From contig CAVSDF010000007.1 in NCBI GenBank assembly GCA_963726715.1, forward strand, positions 62,001 through 126,000: a DNA stretch of 64,000 bases. The letters run 5' to 3'. This stretch comes from CAVSDF01 sp963726715 (GTDB lineage Bacteria > Bacteroidota > Rhodothermia > Rhodothermales > BA12). Within the stretch, counting starts at the first letter, position 1. The number at the start of each line of letters is the position of its first letter. This document shows, piece by piece, positions 1 through 9,985 of the stretch. The notes below the pieces were generated by a model. It searched no databases and was not told the origin of the DNA. It worked only from the letters and a program-made list of their open reading frames with translations. Position numbers and translations under genes: made by a program.

Positions 1-138
1 GGCGAGGTCCGCTCCGAGCGCACCGCCCTGCGCCGCCTCACCACCGCCCTCGACGCCCACGACGCCGACGCCGCCCGCGAGGCCGTCCGCCCCAAGCGCC
101 CGGCCCGCAAGGAGGTCGAGGCCGGGGGCTGCGACTGA
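1..138 (+). CDS. C-terminal fragment of an unidentified protein
   Basis: Frame 1 is open from the left edge to a TGA at 136-138 and encodes 45 residues. They are charged and helix-like (ERTALRRLTTALDAHD near the start) and end in a lysine/arginine-rich stretch and GGCD. The start lies outside the window. I do not recognise the family. Codon use matches the neighbouring genes, and the frame points towards the photolyase, which is convergent. Confidence 0.45.
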   Translation, partial: GEVRSERTALRRLTTALDAHDADAAREAVRPKRPARKEVEAGGCD

Positions 139-156
139 GCGTCGACTGGTGGTGCA

Positions 157-1657
157 TCACACGTAGCGGGCGAAGGCGCTCGATGGGTCGTCCGGGATGG
201 CGACATCGAGCGGCGGGCGGGCGGCCTGCTCGGCGAGCCACTCGGGCGCACCGTCGCGCTTGCGGACCGCGCCGTCGCCTTTCGGGGCCACGGTGCCGAA
301 GACGGCGATCTCGCGGTAGCCGGGTTTGGCGTCGCCGAAGCCCCAGCGGATGCCGCCGTACGTCGACGCGTCGCGTCCGTCGAGCGAGAAGCGGTCGTTG
401 AGGTAGCAGGCCGTCGCCCACGCGGTCTGCGGGTCGGGCGTCCACCGGAGGATCTGCTTGACCCAGACCATCCGCAGGTTGTTGTTCATCCACCCGTCGA
501 GCAAAAACTGCTTCTGCGCGGCGTTCCACGTCTCGTCGCCGGTCTCGCCGCGCGCCAGTTCGCCGAGCGAGAAGATCCGCTCGCGCGGGTCGTCGGCGTG
601 GGCGGTGAGGGTGGCGCGGGCGTGCGAGGGCAGGCCCGACCACCGCGCCCATCCGGCGACGTGGCGGCAGCGGTGGTGGTAGTATTCGCGCCACGTGAGC
701 GTCTCGTCGAGGAATTTCCACCGCGCGGCAGCGTGAACGCTTCCGTCGGCTTCGGCGGCGAGGACGGCGCGGGCGACCTCGCGCGGCGAGAGCACGCCGA
801 AGTGCATCCACGGCGAGATGCGCGCCGACCCGTCGGAGAGCGCCGGGTTATTGCGCGTCCACTTGTAGCGTCCCACGACGCTCTCGACGGCGTGGCCGAG
901 CCGTTCCAGCGCCGCCGACCGTCCGCCCGACCACCCCGGCACAGGCGGCAGCGTCATGTCGACGCCGCAGTCGGCGATGAGCGCGTCGAGGGCCGCGTCG
1001 TCGCCGAGCGGTTCGGAGGCGAGGTCGAGATCGCCGTCGAAGGCCGATGCATCGGGCGCCTGCGTGGTGTCGGCGGCGAGGTGTGCGCTGCGGAGGGCGG
1101 TGTGGGCGGCGCGGAAGGCCGGTGTCGTCGCCAGGTGGGCGGGAAACGCGTTCATCGGCACCGCGCAGCACGCATCGACGCCGAAGACGGCGCGGTTGTC
1201 GAGGCGCGCGGCGAGGCCATCGGCGTACTCGCGCGTCACGAACGTCGGCACATCGTCGACGACCACCGCCGCCGCCCGCTCGGCCAGCCGGGCGACGAGA
1301 TCGACCTCCGATTCCCCCCGCGCGCCGTACCCACCGCACGAACCGCAGTCCGCGCCGCACGACGCCCGTCTCCAAGTCGCGGCTCGCCTCCAGGATGAAC
1401 CGGTGCAGGCGGTGCGAGGCGTGCGGGTAGCGGTTCTCGAGCGCGTGGACGACGACGACCGGCAGGCCGTGTTTGTTCGCGAGCGCGACCGCCGCATCGA
1501 TGGCCGGGTTCTCGTCGGCGCGCAGGGCCTGCATGAGCCAGCAGAGCACGTAGTCGCGCCCGCGCACCTGCACGCGGTGCGGCGTCAGGCGCCGCGTGCG
1601 CAGGCGGAGGGCGTCGAGACCGGAGAGCGCGTCGGCGGCGTCGGTCGGATCGGACAT
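157..1657 (-). CDS. deoxyribodipyrimidine photolyase (frameshifted)
   Basis: Light-driven, FAD-dependent repair of cyclobutane pyrimidine dimers. The N-terminal half (MSDPTDAAD start at 1657) has the Rossmann-like antenna domain with YVLCWLMQALRADENPA and LPVVVVHALENRYPHASHR. The C-terminal half is the FAD domain, with WNAAQKQFLLDGWMNNNLRM and LNDRFSLDGRDASTYGG. The antenna domain resembles class II photolyases, but I did not resolve the class. The two halves lie in different frames. Removing one base from the six-C run at 1314-1319 (G on the coding strand) joins RWVRRAGG to ESEVDLVARLAERA and gives about 499 residues, a normal length. A two-hairpin repeat lies immediately upstream. Identity is secure; whether the shift is real is not. 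Confidence 0.85.
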
Positions 1658-1677
1658 GAGGCAGGTGGAGGATCGTA

Positions 1678-1774
1678 GAGACGCCGCATGCGGCGTCTCC
1701 TCCGCAGTTCCCGAACGGCACCAGCGCCCGCGCCACCCGAGACGCCCGGTAGAGACGCATCGGCGATGCGTCTC
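1678..1774. repeat. composite two-hairpin repeat, inverted copy
   Basis: Two perfect palindromes lie 52 bp apart. Element B is at 1678-1699 (GAGACGCCGC/GCGGCGTCTC around CATG-type symmetry) and element A at 1752-1774 (GAGACGCATCG, one base, CGATGCGTCTC). The order B then A is the reverse of the copies at 2986 and 3856. The linker next to B starts CTCCG as in those copies read backwards. It fills the gap between the photolyase start and the end of the pRiA4b-like gene. Confidence 0.8.
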
Positions 1775-1787
1775 CATGTCGCCTGAT

Positions 1788-2933
1788 TCAGCGGCGGAGA
1801 CCGCGGTCGGTGGCGGCGAGGTCGAAGTGTTCGGGGTCGAAATCTTCCTCCACCCATTCCGCGCGCTCCGCGTGCTCGGGGTGCGACGGGTCGGCAAGGA
1901 TCTCGCACAGGTCGCCGTAGCCCCACGGGCCGCCACTGTCCTCGGGCGGACCGGCACGCTCGCCGTCGGTGCAGCGCGGGTACTCGGCGCCCGGCTCGGG
2001 CGGGCCGATGCGTTCGACCTTCACCGCGTGCTTCCAGCCGTCGCCGAAGTCGTAGAGGTACGTGAAGCGGCTGCCCTTGCGGGCGACGAGGTCGGCGAGG
2101 GCGTGATCGCTCGCGGCCAGGTCGCGCGCGCCGTCCTCGAAGCCGGTGTACGTCGCCGTCTTCGTCTGAAAGGCGTACAGGTGGTAGTTTTCCCACGCGA
2201 ACGCGCGCTGAAACACGAGGTGCACATCGTCGAGCATCAGCTCGAGCGGCACCTCGAGGCGCCGCCAGACGAGCGGCTCGGTGCCGACGATCTCGACGCG
2301 AAGGGTGGCGATGTCGCCGCGCTCGGCGGCCTCCTTCGCTTTTGCCGAGCGCGGTGGAGCGTCGGCGAGGAGGGCGCGGAAGCTGCCCGGTCCGTCGATG
2401 CGTTCGAGGAGCACGCGGGTGCCGCGCGGCAGTTCGACCGGCCCGGCGACGGTGGGGCCGTAGGGGATGAGGCCCGCGCTCGCGAGCACATCGCGCGAGT
2501 CGCCGTCGAACGTGCGCGCGTCGAGGAAGAAGCCGCCCGCCGAGATCGTCCAGAGCGCCGGGTTGTGGTCGACGGTCGAGGGCAGCATCCAGCGCGCGTT
2601 GAGGCGGTCGACGCCGAGCAGCTCCCGCACCTCGCGGCCCTTGTTGCTGCCCGTCGCCTCGCTGACGCCGCAGAGCGTGCAGAGCTCCTTGAGCGTCATC
2701 GACACCTCGCCGGAGCCAGGATCGGAGAGGAAGTTGACGCGCCCGAGGGCGTAGAGGATGCCGCAGGCCCAGCTCTCCGGCTTCCCCCGGCCGAGGCGGT
2801 CGGGCGCGATCTCGATGAGCGTCGCGGCGGCGCGGGCGGCGAGGGCGGCGTAGTCGTCGGAGAGGACCTCGCGGGCCGTCTCCTCGGCGAGGCGGGCGAC
2901 CTCGTTCAATCGGTCGTCGAAGGACGGGCGCAT
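1788..2933 (-). CDS. plasmid pRiA4b ORF-3-like family protein
   Basis: A 381-residue protein of two parts. The N-terminal helical part (from RPSFDDRLNEVARLAEE) looks like the DUF6398 region and includes a helix-turn-helix-like stretch (SMTLKELCTLCGVSEATGSN). The C-terminal part is the pRiA4b ORF-3 domain (IS1096 TnpR-like), recognised by LRVEIVGTEPLVWRRLEVP, YHLYAFQTKT, TYLYDFGDGWKHAVKVE and the acidic WGYGDLCEILADPSHPEH tail. The molecular function of the family is not established. The start at 2933 has a TATTTTC box 22 nt upstream. The reading frame is intact. Confidence 0.8.
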   Translation of the reverse strand: MRPSFDDRLNEVARLAEETAREVLSDDYAALAARAAATLIEIAPDRLGRGKPESWACGILYALGRVNFLSDPGSGEVSMTLKELCTLCGVSEATGSNKGREVRELLGVDRLNARWMLPSTVDHNPALWTISAGGFFLDARTFDGDSRDVLASAGLIPYGPTVAGPVELPRGTRVLLERIDGPGSFRALLADAPPRSAKAKEAAERGDIATLRVEIVGTEPLVWRRLEVPLELMLDDVHLVFQRAFAWENYHLYAFQTKTATYTGFEDGARDLAASDHALADLVARKGSRFTYLYDFGDGWKHAVKVERIGPPEPGAEYPRCTDGERAGPPEDSGGPWGYGDLCEILADPSHPEHAERAEWVEEDFDPEHFDLAATDRGLRR

Positions 2934-2955
2934 GGCGGATGGGCGATTGCGGCGG

Positions 2956-2962
2956 GAAAATA
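2956..2962 (-). promoter_or_regulatory. -7 box TATTTTC upstream of pRiA4b-like gene
   Basis: TATTTTC on the minus strand ends 22 nt before the ATG at 2933, the same box-to-start distance seen at several other genes here. It resembles the Bacteroidota TAnnTTTG element. Confidence 0.4.
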
Positions 2963-2980
2963 CGGGGCGGTGCCGGCGCG

Positions 2981-3074
2981 TGGTGGAGACGCATCGCCGA
3001 TGCGTCTCTACGTCCTGCAACGGCGGGCGGCGGCGCGCGGCGACGTTCGGAGGAGACGCCGTATACGGCGTCTC
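2981..3074. repeat. composite two-hairpin repeat, left flank of TA module
   Basis: Palindrome A at 2986-3008 (GAGACGCATCG / CGATGCGTCTC) and palindrome B at 3053-3074 (GAGACGCCGTA / TACGGCGTCTC, perfect) are joined by a 44-bp linker ending GGCGCGCGGCGACGTTCGGA. The unit recurs almost unchanged at 3851-3941 in the same orientation, so the toxin-antitoxin genes lie between two direct copies. Confidence 0.85.
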
Positions 3075-3140
3075 TACGCTTTGGAGAGGGGAACGCCTGC
3101 GCGGACGTGGCTTATGCGAGGCAATCCGCCCTCCGCTCCG

Positions 3141-3390
3141 ATGTCCACGCTCACGCTTTCGCTCCCACCGCACGTCGACGAGGCCCGCGCGCGGCTCCTG
3201 CTCGCCATCGCGCTGTTTCAGGAAGACGACCTCACCGTCGGCCGGCGCCGCCGAGGTGGCGGGCCTGAGCTACCGCGCGTTCGTCGACGCGCTCGCTGCC
3301 CGCGGCATCCCGGCCTTTACGCTCACCGAAGCGGACCTTGAGGAAGACATCGCCTTCGCCCGCGGGTTTGACCCGTCGCGTGCGCTGTGA
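3141..3390 (+). CDS. UPF0175 family antitoxin (frameshifted)
   Basis: A small protein of about 82 residues starting MSTLTLSLPPHVDEARARLL. After a shift it continues AAEVAGLSYRAFVDALAARG and ends DLEEDIAFARGF. This is the UPF0175 pattern: a short N-terminal strand, a helix-turn-helix (AAEVAGLSYRAFVDALA) and an acidic tail. These proteins are usually antitoxins of DUF3368 PIN toxins, which is the gene that follows. The two halves are in different frames; dropping one base near 3243 (GTCGGCCGGCGCC) restores continuity. The TGA overlaps the toxin GTG (GTGA), typical of translational coupling. CTCCG precedes the ATG. Confidence 0.75.
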
Positions 3391-3842
3391 CAGACCTCGT
3401 CGTCACCGACACGTCCTGCCTGATTGCGCTCGACCGCATCGGTCACCTCTACGTGCTGCCCACGCTTTTCGTCGTCTATGCGCCGGGTGCGGTCGCCGAC
3501 GAGTTCGGATCGGCGCCTCCGTGGCTCCAGGTCGAGCGGGTGGAGGAGAGCGAGGACCTGCGGATGTTGCTCCAGACGCTGCACCGCGGCGAGGCCGAGG
3601 CCATCGTTCTCGCGCAGGGGTTTCCCGGCGCGCGGCTTCTCGTCGACGAAGCCCGAGGGCGCGCTGTGGCCCGGCGGCGCGGTCTGCTGGTGACGGGAAC
3701 AGCAGGCGTCTTGCTTGCGGCGAAAACCGCCGGTGTGATCCCAAGCCTCCAACCCCTGCTCGACGCGCTCATCCACAAGCACAGCTTTCGCCTGAGTCGC
3801 GCCCTTTACGACCACCTGCTCGACGCCGCCGACGAATCCTGA
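3387..3842 (+). CDS. DUF3368 PIN-like toxin
   Basis: A 151-residue PIN-fold nuclease-like toxin. It begins MTDLVVTDTSCLIALDRIG, carrying the first conserved Asp of the PIN active site (VTDTSCLIALD). Further acidic positions follow in HRGEAEAIVLAQ and LLVDEARGR, and the conserved block LLVTGTAGVLLAAKTAGVIP is DUF3368-specific. The GTG start overlaps the antitoxin stop by 3 bases. PIN toxins are generally Mg-dependent RNases; the target here cannot be read from sequence. The gene is intact. It ends 8 bp before the next composite repeat. Confidence 0.8.
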   Translation: MTDLVVTDTSCLIALDRIGHLYVLPTLFVVYAPGAVADEFGSAPPWLQVERVEESEDLRMLLQTLHRGEAEAIVLAQGFPGARLLVDEARGRAVARRRGLLVTGTAGVLLAAKTAGVIPSLQPLLDALIHKHSFRLSRALYDHLLDAADES

Positions 3843-3850
3843 GCGGCGCA

Positions 3851-3941
3851 TGGTGGAGACGCATCGCCGATGCGTCTCTACGCCCCCGGATGGGCGGTGG
3901 CGCGCGGCGACGTTCGGAGGAGACGCCGTATACGGCGTCTC
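3851..3941. repeat. composite two-hairpin repeat, right flank of TA module
   Basis: Palindrome A at 3856-3878 and palindrome B at 3920-3941, with the linker end GGCGCGCGGCGACGTTCGGA identical to the copy at 2981-3074. Only the linker centre and the base after each hairpin differ. It lies 8 bp after the toxin stop codon. Confidence 0.85.
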
Positions 3942-3982
3942 CACGTGGCGCACCGGTCGGCGGGGACGCATCCACCCAACAC

Positions 3983-4017
3983 AAAACCGCCGCTCCGAAC
4001 CGAAGTCCAGAGCGGCG
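3983..4017 (-). terminator. rho-independent terminator of ahcY
   Basis: On the minus strand GCCGCTC (4016-4010) pairs with GAGCGGC (3995-3989) around a 14-base loop, followed by GGTTTTGT. It sits 25 bp past the ahcY stop. Confidence 0.7.
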
Positions 4018-4041
4018 TTCGTGGCCTGGAGGCGCGGAGCC

Positions 4042-5338
4042 TTACGTGCCGGCCGAGTAGTCGGTGGCGTAGGCGACCTGCTCGTCGGTGAGGGCGTCGA
4101 TGGTGATGCCCATCGTCTCGAGCTTCATGCGCGCGATCTGCTGGTCGAGCTCCTCGGGAAGGTCGAGCACGTCCTTCGGCATGGTCTCGCCCGACTCGTG
4201 GCGCTGGATCAGGGTGAGGTGCGCCTGGAACTGGTTGGCGAAGCTCATGTCCATGACCTCGCTCGGGTGCCCTTCGGCAGCGGCGAGGTTGACGAGGCGG
4301 CCGTCGGCGAGGACGTAGATCTTGCGCCCGTTGTCGAGCGTGTACTCGACGTTGTCGTCGCGCACGGTGCGCTTGGAGACGGCGATCTCGTTCAGGGCGA
4401 CGAGGTCGATCTCGACGTCGTAGTGGCCCGTGTTGCAGACGATGGCGCCTTCCTTCATCGAGACGAAGTGCTCGCCGCCGATGATGTCCTTCATGCCGGT
4501 CGCGGTCACGAAGATGTCGCCGACCTTGGCGGCCTCCTCCATCGTCATGACGCGGATGCCGTCGAGCGTCGCCTTGAGGGCGGCCGTCGGCTTGATCTCG
4601 GTCACGATGACGCTGGCGCCCATGCCCTGCGCGCGCATGGCGACGCCGCGGCCGCAGTGGCCGTAGCCGGCGACGACGAAGTTCTTGCCCGCGAGGAAGA
4701 CCGACGAGGCGCGGAGGATGCCGTCGAGCGTCGACTGGCCGGTGCCGTAGACGTTGTCGAAGTCCCACTTGGTCTCGACGTCGTTGACGGCGAAGACGGG
4801 GTAGAGGAGCTTGCCGTCGGCGCCCATGGCGCGCAGGCGGTGGACGCCCGTCGTCGTCTCCTCAGAGCCGCCGATGATGTCCTTCGCCTTCTCCGGGAAG
4901 GCCGAGTGGACGCGGAAGATGAGGTCCGCGCCGTCGTCGAGGGTCGTCGAGGGCGTCTTGTCGATGGTGCGGTCGATGCACCAGTAGAAGTCCTCGGTGT
5001 TCTGGCCGTACCAGGCGTACATCTCGACGCCGTCGCCGTCGCCGTTCGGGCCCGAGCGCGAGGGCGGCGGCCACTTCGTCGCTCGTCGAGAGCGGGTTGC
5101 AGCCGCTCCAGGCGACTTCGGCGCCGCAGGCCTTGAGCGTCTCGATGAGCACCGCGGTCTCCTTGGTGACGTGGAGGCAGCCGGTGATCTTGTAGCCCTT
5201 GAAGGGCTGCGTCTTGGCGTACTCCGCGCGGAGCTTCATGAGCACCGGCATGCGGCTCTCGGCCCATTCGATCTTGAGGCGGCCCGCGTCGGCGAGCTTG
5301 AGGTCACGCACCTTGTAGGCGCCTTCCTTGTGGTCCAT
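4042..5338 (-). CDS. ahcY: adenosylhomocysteinase (frameshifted)
   Basis: Cytosolic NAD-dependent hydrolysis of S-adenosylhomocysteine to adenosine and homocysteine in the methyl cycle. The N-terminal part (ADAGRLKIEWAESRMPVL, GCLHVTKETAVLIETL, WSGCNPLSTSDEVAAAL) and the remainder (MYAWYGQNTEDFYWCID, YGTGQSTLDGILRA, VAGYGHCGRGVA NAD site, CNTGHYDVEIDL) are classic SAHase blocks. They lie in two frames; removing one base from CCC at 5051-5053 gives ALALGPNGDGDGVEMYAW and about 431 residues. The C-terminus lacks the usual -YKY ending and stops at TDYSAGT. A terminator follows. As a single-copy housekeeping enzyme it is probably intact in the cell. Confidence 0.92.
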
Positions 5339-5545
5339 GTGGAGCAGGGGGGTTGGGTTGAAATCGGGTCAGGAGAGACGGAGCGCCCGGAAGAGTGCCC
5401 GAGTGCCGCCGCCTCACCCCACACGCGACCCCGAAGGCGACGTGCAGGTTTCTGTCATCGCTGAAATCTAATGGACCCGCGCGCGCGTATGCGCTGGGCG
5501 AGGCGCCCGGTGCTCGGGTATTCGTCTAAAACAAACCCGCTCCCG

Positions 5546-8500
5546 ATGTCTGACCGGTCCTCCCCTTCGTCCCCGCCCCGCTGCCCCGCAGTCGGCGCGC
5601 GGATGCGGGCGGCGACGTGGGGATGTGGCGCCGCGCGTCTGATCGCCCTCGTGGTCGCCGGTCTCGCCGCCGCCCTCCCCGCCGCCGCGCAGGACGCGCG
5701 CCCCCTCGACCCCGCCGCGCGCCGCACGCTCCGCCCCGCCGCCGCCCGACTCGCCGAGACGCCCGCCGCCACGCCGACCACCGCCCGCCGCGGCCCCACC
5801 CGCGCCGACGCCACCGGCCGCGTCCGCGCCGACTACCGCCTCGACGCCGCGCCGCTCGCCTTCGGTCCCTCACCCGAGGCCACCGCCCGCGCCTTCCTCG
5901 CCGCCCGCGCCGCGCGCTACGGCCTCGGCCGCGATGCAGACGCCGTCCTCGCGCTCGACACGGTCCTCGCCGGTGCCTCGTCGTTCGGAGCGACGGTTCG
6001 GTTCGAGCAGGTCGCGCGGCTCGCCTCTGGGGAGGCGCTGCCGGTGGTCGGGCGCGGGGTGTCGGTGACGATGGATGGGGCCGCGCGCGTGGTGATGGCG
6101 ACCTCGAACGTGGCATCGGTCGGTGCCGTCGTGCCGCCGTTCCGGCTCTCAGACGATGAGGCCGCCGAGCGCGTGCGTGCCGAGGTGCTGGCTGTGCCGG
6201 GGACCGTGCAGGTCGTGCGCCGCGCGGCGTTCGTCGGCGCCGGACGTGATGGCGTGGATGCGCCCGTGCGCCCGGCCTTCGTCGTGCGCGCCACGCCGAC
6301 TGCGACGGGCGGCGTGCCGGTCGCGTGGGAGGCCGTCGTCGATGGCGAGACGGGCGCGCTCCTGCTCCTCACCGAGCGCGTCGCCGGTCACCGCCGGGGT
6401 GGATCGGCGGCGGCGTTCGTTGCGGAGGGGGGGCCGGGCGTTGGGCCGCGGCGTGAGGCGACGGGCGAGGGTGTGGTGGGCGATGGGGCGGAGGGGCGGG
6501 ACGTGCGAGCACGTCCCTTACGGGCTGCGGCGACGTTTGCCGACGGGTCCGGGCTGGCGTTCGTGCCCGATCCGCTGACGTCGGCGGGGGCGGCGTACGG
6601 GGTGGGCGGGTTCGTCGATGGGAACGATGCCGACACGCCGGACCTGTCCGCGCAGCGGCGCGAGGTGGCGCTTCCGGGGATCGCGCTCTCGGGCGGGCGT
6701 TACACGCTCGTCGGGCCGTACGTGGAGATCACCGGGGAGGCCATCGGAGGCGGGGCCGCCTCGGTCGTGCCGTCGGAGGCGTCGCCATCGGGCTTCCGCT
6801 ACCCGCGCAGCGACCCGCGCTTCGAGTCGGTGATGGCCTATCACCACATCGACGCCAGCCAGCGCTACGTGCAGCGCCTCGCGCTCGGCCGGGCGATCCG
6901 CGAGCGGCCGGTGCGCGTCAACCCGCGCGGCACGTCCGCCGACGATTCGTACTTCGCCTTCGACCAGAACGCCGTCGTCTTCGGCACCGGCGGCATCGAC
7001 GACGCCGAAGACGCCGACGTGATCTGGCACGAATACGGCCACGTCCTCCTCCACGACCAGACGCCCGGCCTCTTCGAGACCTTCGAGGCCCGCGCGCTTC
7101 ACGAAGGGTGGTCGGACTTCTGGGCCGCGTCGTACTCGCACCGCCTCATCACCGAGGGCCGCGTGCCCGACCACGACTGGCGGCGCGTCTACTCGTGGGA
7201 CGGCAACAACGGCTGCTGGCAGGGCCGCCGCCTCGACCACGCGGGCGTCTACTCGCCGACCGACCGGAGCCGGATGGGCTACCCGGCGCGCCCCGGCTGC
7301 GCGCCCTTCTCGACGCTCTACCAGTGGGGCCTGCTCTGGGCGACGACGCTCGGCGACATCCAGGCGGACGTGGGCGTCGAGGTCTCGAACCGCATCGTCG
7401 TCGCGTCTCTGGCGATGCTCGGCGGGGCGGCCGGGCCGTTCCCCGCCGCGCCGCCGATGGAGGTCGCCGCCGAGGCGCTTCTCGCCGCCGACCGCGCGCT
7501 CTACGGCGGCGCCCACGAATCCGCCCTCGTCGCCCGCCTCTCGGCCCGCGGCTTCGTCGATGCCGGACGCTTCGGGCCGGTCGTGCGCCACACGCCGCTC
7601 GCCTCGACGGAGCAGTCGGGCGGGACGCGGCGCATCGAGGTCGAGGCCGTCGGCGCGTCGTCGCCGGTTGCGGCGGTGCGCGTCGTCGTCCGCGTCGATG
7701 GCGGCGCGGCGCAGACGCTCGCACTCGGAAGCGTGGCGCCGACGCGCTACGCGGGCGATCTGCCGATCCCGACTGGCCCCGCGACCGTCGCCTACACCAT
7801 CGAGGCCACCGACGCGGCCGGGCGCACGACGCGCCTGCCTGCGTCGGCGGATTCGGCGTTCGTCTTCGCCGTCGGCCCCGACCGCACCGCGCCCGCGCTC
7901 GCGCACACGCCGCGCCTGACGGCCCCGCGCGGCGCCTTCCCGCTCCGCGTGGTCGCCACCGCGAGCGACGCGCTCGGCATCGACACCGTGACGGTCGCCT
8001 ACGCGCTCGAACGCGGCGGCGCAGCGGTCCGGCAGGGCGTCGCCCCGCTCGGACGCGTCGCGGGCACGGCGGCGACGTTCGTGGGGACGATTCCGCTCGC
8101 CCAGTCCGACGTGCAGGTCGGCGACGTCGCTCGTCTACACCGTCCGCGCGCGCGACCGCGCGAGCGCTCGCAACGAGGCGACCGCCGGGCCTTTCCGCGT
8201 GCCCGTCGTGGCCGAGGGCGTCGTGGCGAGCTTCGGCGCCGAGGCCGACGAGGGCGTCGAGACGGGCGGCGCGTGGCGGCGCGGCGCGCCGGTGCGGGGA
8301 CTCGTGCGGGCTCGTGCGGGCCAGGGCGTCTACTCGACCGGCCTCGCCGCGCCGTACCCGGCCACGCGCGGCACGTCGGTGCTCACGCTTCCGCCGCTCG
8401 ACCTGTCGTTCGGCGCCGCGACGCTCGCGTTCTCGCAGTGGCACGACCTCGAACGCGGCGGCGCGTGCCGCAGCGCCTGCGACGGCGGGCAGGTGCAGGT

Positions 8501-9882
8501 CTCGACCGACAACGGACAGACGTGGCGCCGCCTCGATCTCGCCGCGTCCGCCCCGAACCTCCCGGCGCCCGGCGCCGACACCCTCGCCGTCCTCCCGACG
8601 GGTGGCGCGCTCCTCGACGGCCCGCGCGTCGTCGGCGGCGCGAGCCTCGGCTGGCAGCGGGCGACCGCGGCGCTTCCGGCGGCCCCGTCGGTGCGCGTGC
8701 GCTTCGTCCTCGCCACCGACGACGGCAACGTCTACCCGGCGCCCTACGCTTACGCCGGCTGGGCGCTCGACTCGATCACCGTCTCGACGACCGCGCCCGC
8801 GCCTCCGTCCGCCCCGACCCTCGCCGACGCCTCCGCGCCCGAGATCGTCGACGCCCGGCGCCGCCGTTCCCATCGGCATCGCCATCACGACCGCCGACGG
8901 CGCCCTCGCCACCGCCACCGCTGTGCTGCGCCGCGCGGGAGGCATCGTGCGCCGCGACAGCGTCCGCCTCGCGCAGGACGCCCGCGACCTCCGACGCTTC
9001 GCCGGATCGGTGACGACGCCCGGAATGCTGGCTGGCGACACGCTCGCGCTCACCCTCCGCGTCCGCGACAGCGCCGGACGCGACGTCGTGCACCGCGTCT
9101 CCGTCCCCGTCCGCACCGTCGCCACGACCGACGCGCTCGCGTCGGTCACCGCGTCCGGCCTCTGGCGCCTGCGCGACGGCCTCTGGGCCGCGTCGGATGG
9201 CGGCGACACCGCCCCGCCGCCCCCGCCGACATCCAGCCTCGTTCTCGCCCCGCGCGCGATTCCCGACGGCGCCGAGCGCGTCCGCCTCGTGCTGCGCCAC
9301 CGCGTCGTGCTGGGCGCCGGAGCGGGCGGCATCGTCGAGGTCTCGTCCGATGACGGGCGCTCGTGGGCCGCCATCCTCCCCGCGCGCGGCTACCCGGCGA
9401 CGCTCGTGGCGCCCGGCCACGCCCTCGACGGCGCGGCGGTCTTCGCCGGGCGTGACACGTCATCGGCGGTCTTCGACCTGAGCGCCTTCCGCGGGCAGAC
9501 CGTGCGCCTCCGGCTCCGCCTCGCCACGACCGGACGCCTCGCCTTCGGCGATCTCTGGGAGGTGACGAGCGCACGCATCGAGGTGCAGGCCGCCTCGACG
9601 CTGCCCGACACGCCCGCCGCCTTCGCCGTCTCGCGCCCCTTCCCCAACCCGTTCCGCGACCGCCTGAGCGTCGCCGTCACCCTCGCCGAAGCGTCGCCGC
9701 TCGACGCCATCCTCGTCGACGCCCTCGGGCGCAGCGTGGCGGTTCTCGCCGGTGGCGAGGTGCGCGAGGCCGGCACCCACGTCCTCCGCGCCGACGCGCC
9801 GGGGCTGGCGTCCGGCGTCTACGTCCTCATCGTCCGCGCCGGCCGCGAGCGCTGGACAGGCACGGTGGTCGCGGTGCGATGA
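5546..9882 (+). CDS. large secreted HEXXH metalloprotease with sorting domain (two frameshifts)
   Basis: About 1,445 residues. A signal peptide follows from MRAATWGCGAARLIALVVAG (5603). I place the start at 5546 because CTCCCG-ATG is the usual context. A FTP/PepSY-like propeptide precedes a gluzincin domain with HEYGH (about residue 494) and HEGWSDFW (about 520), giving two His and a downstream Glu zinc ligand as in M36/M4-like peptidases. FN3-like and lectin-like segments follow, then a type A sorting domain (SRPFPNPFRDRLSVAV to SGVYVLIVRAG). The reading frame shifts near 8125 (VQVGD to SLVYTVRARD) and near 8854 (IVD to PGAAVPIGIA), each one extra base. A 20-bp palindrome is embedded in frame at 6498. 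Exact peptidase family is uncertain. Confidence 0.8.
6498..6517. repeat. GGGACGTGC palindrome inside protease gene
   Basis: GGGACGTGC-GA-GCACGTCCC, the same palindrome family found in intergenic DNA at 27824, 35463 and 55106. Here it is translated as GRDVRARP in the propeptide region, where sequence constraint is low. Confidence 0.7.
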
Positions 9883-9985
9883 CGCGCCCTGCTCGCCGCC
9901 GCTCGGGCCACCTGTCCGGTCGGGGACTGGAGACGGCGGCGTGGCGCGGCGATGGTGGCCCGACGACGTGGTGTGGCAATGCGAC

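Noticed and set aside
2981..3941. Insertion sequence or CRISPR array at the TA locus
   Set aside because: No transposase is present, and the repeats occur as two copies with a gene pair between them rather than regular repeat-spacer units. No CRISPR array or cas gene is visible anywhere in the window.
5471..5545. Longer N-terminus of the large protease starting at 5471
   Set aside because: The extra 25 residues are basic and unlike a signal peptide; 5546 has the CTCCCG start context and 5603 the signal-like sequence.
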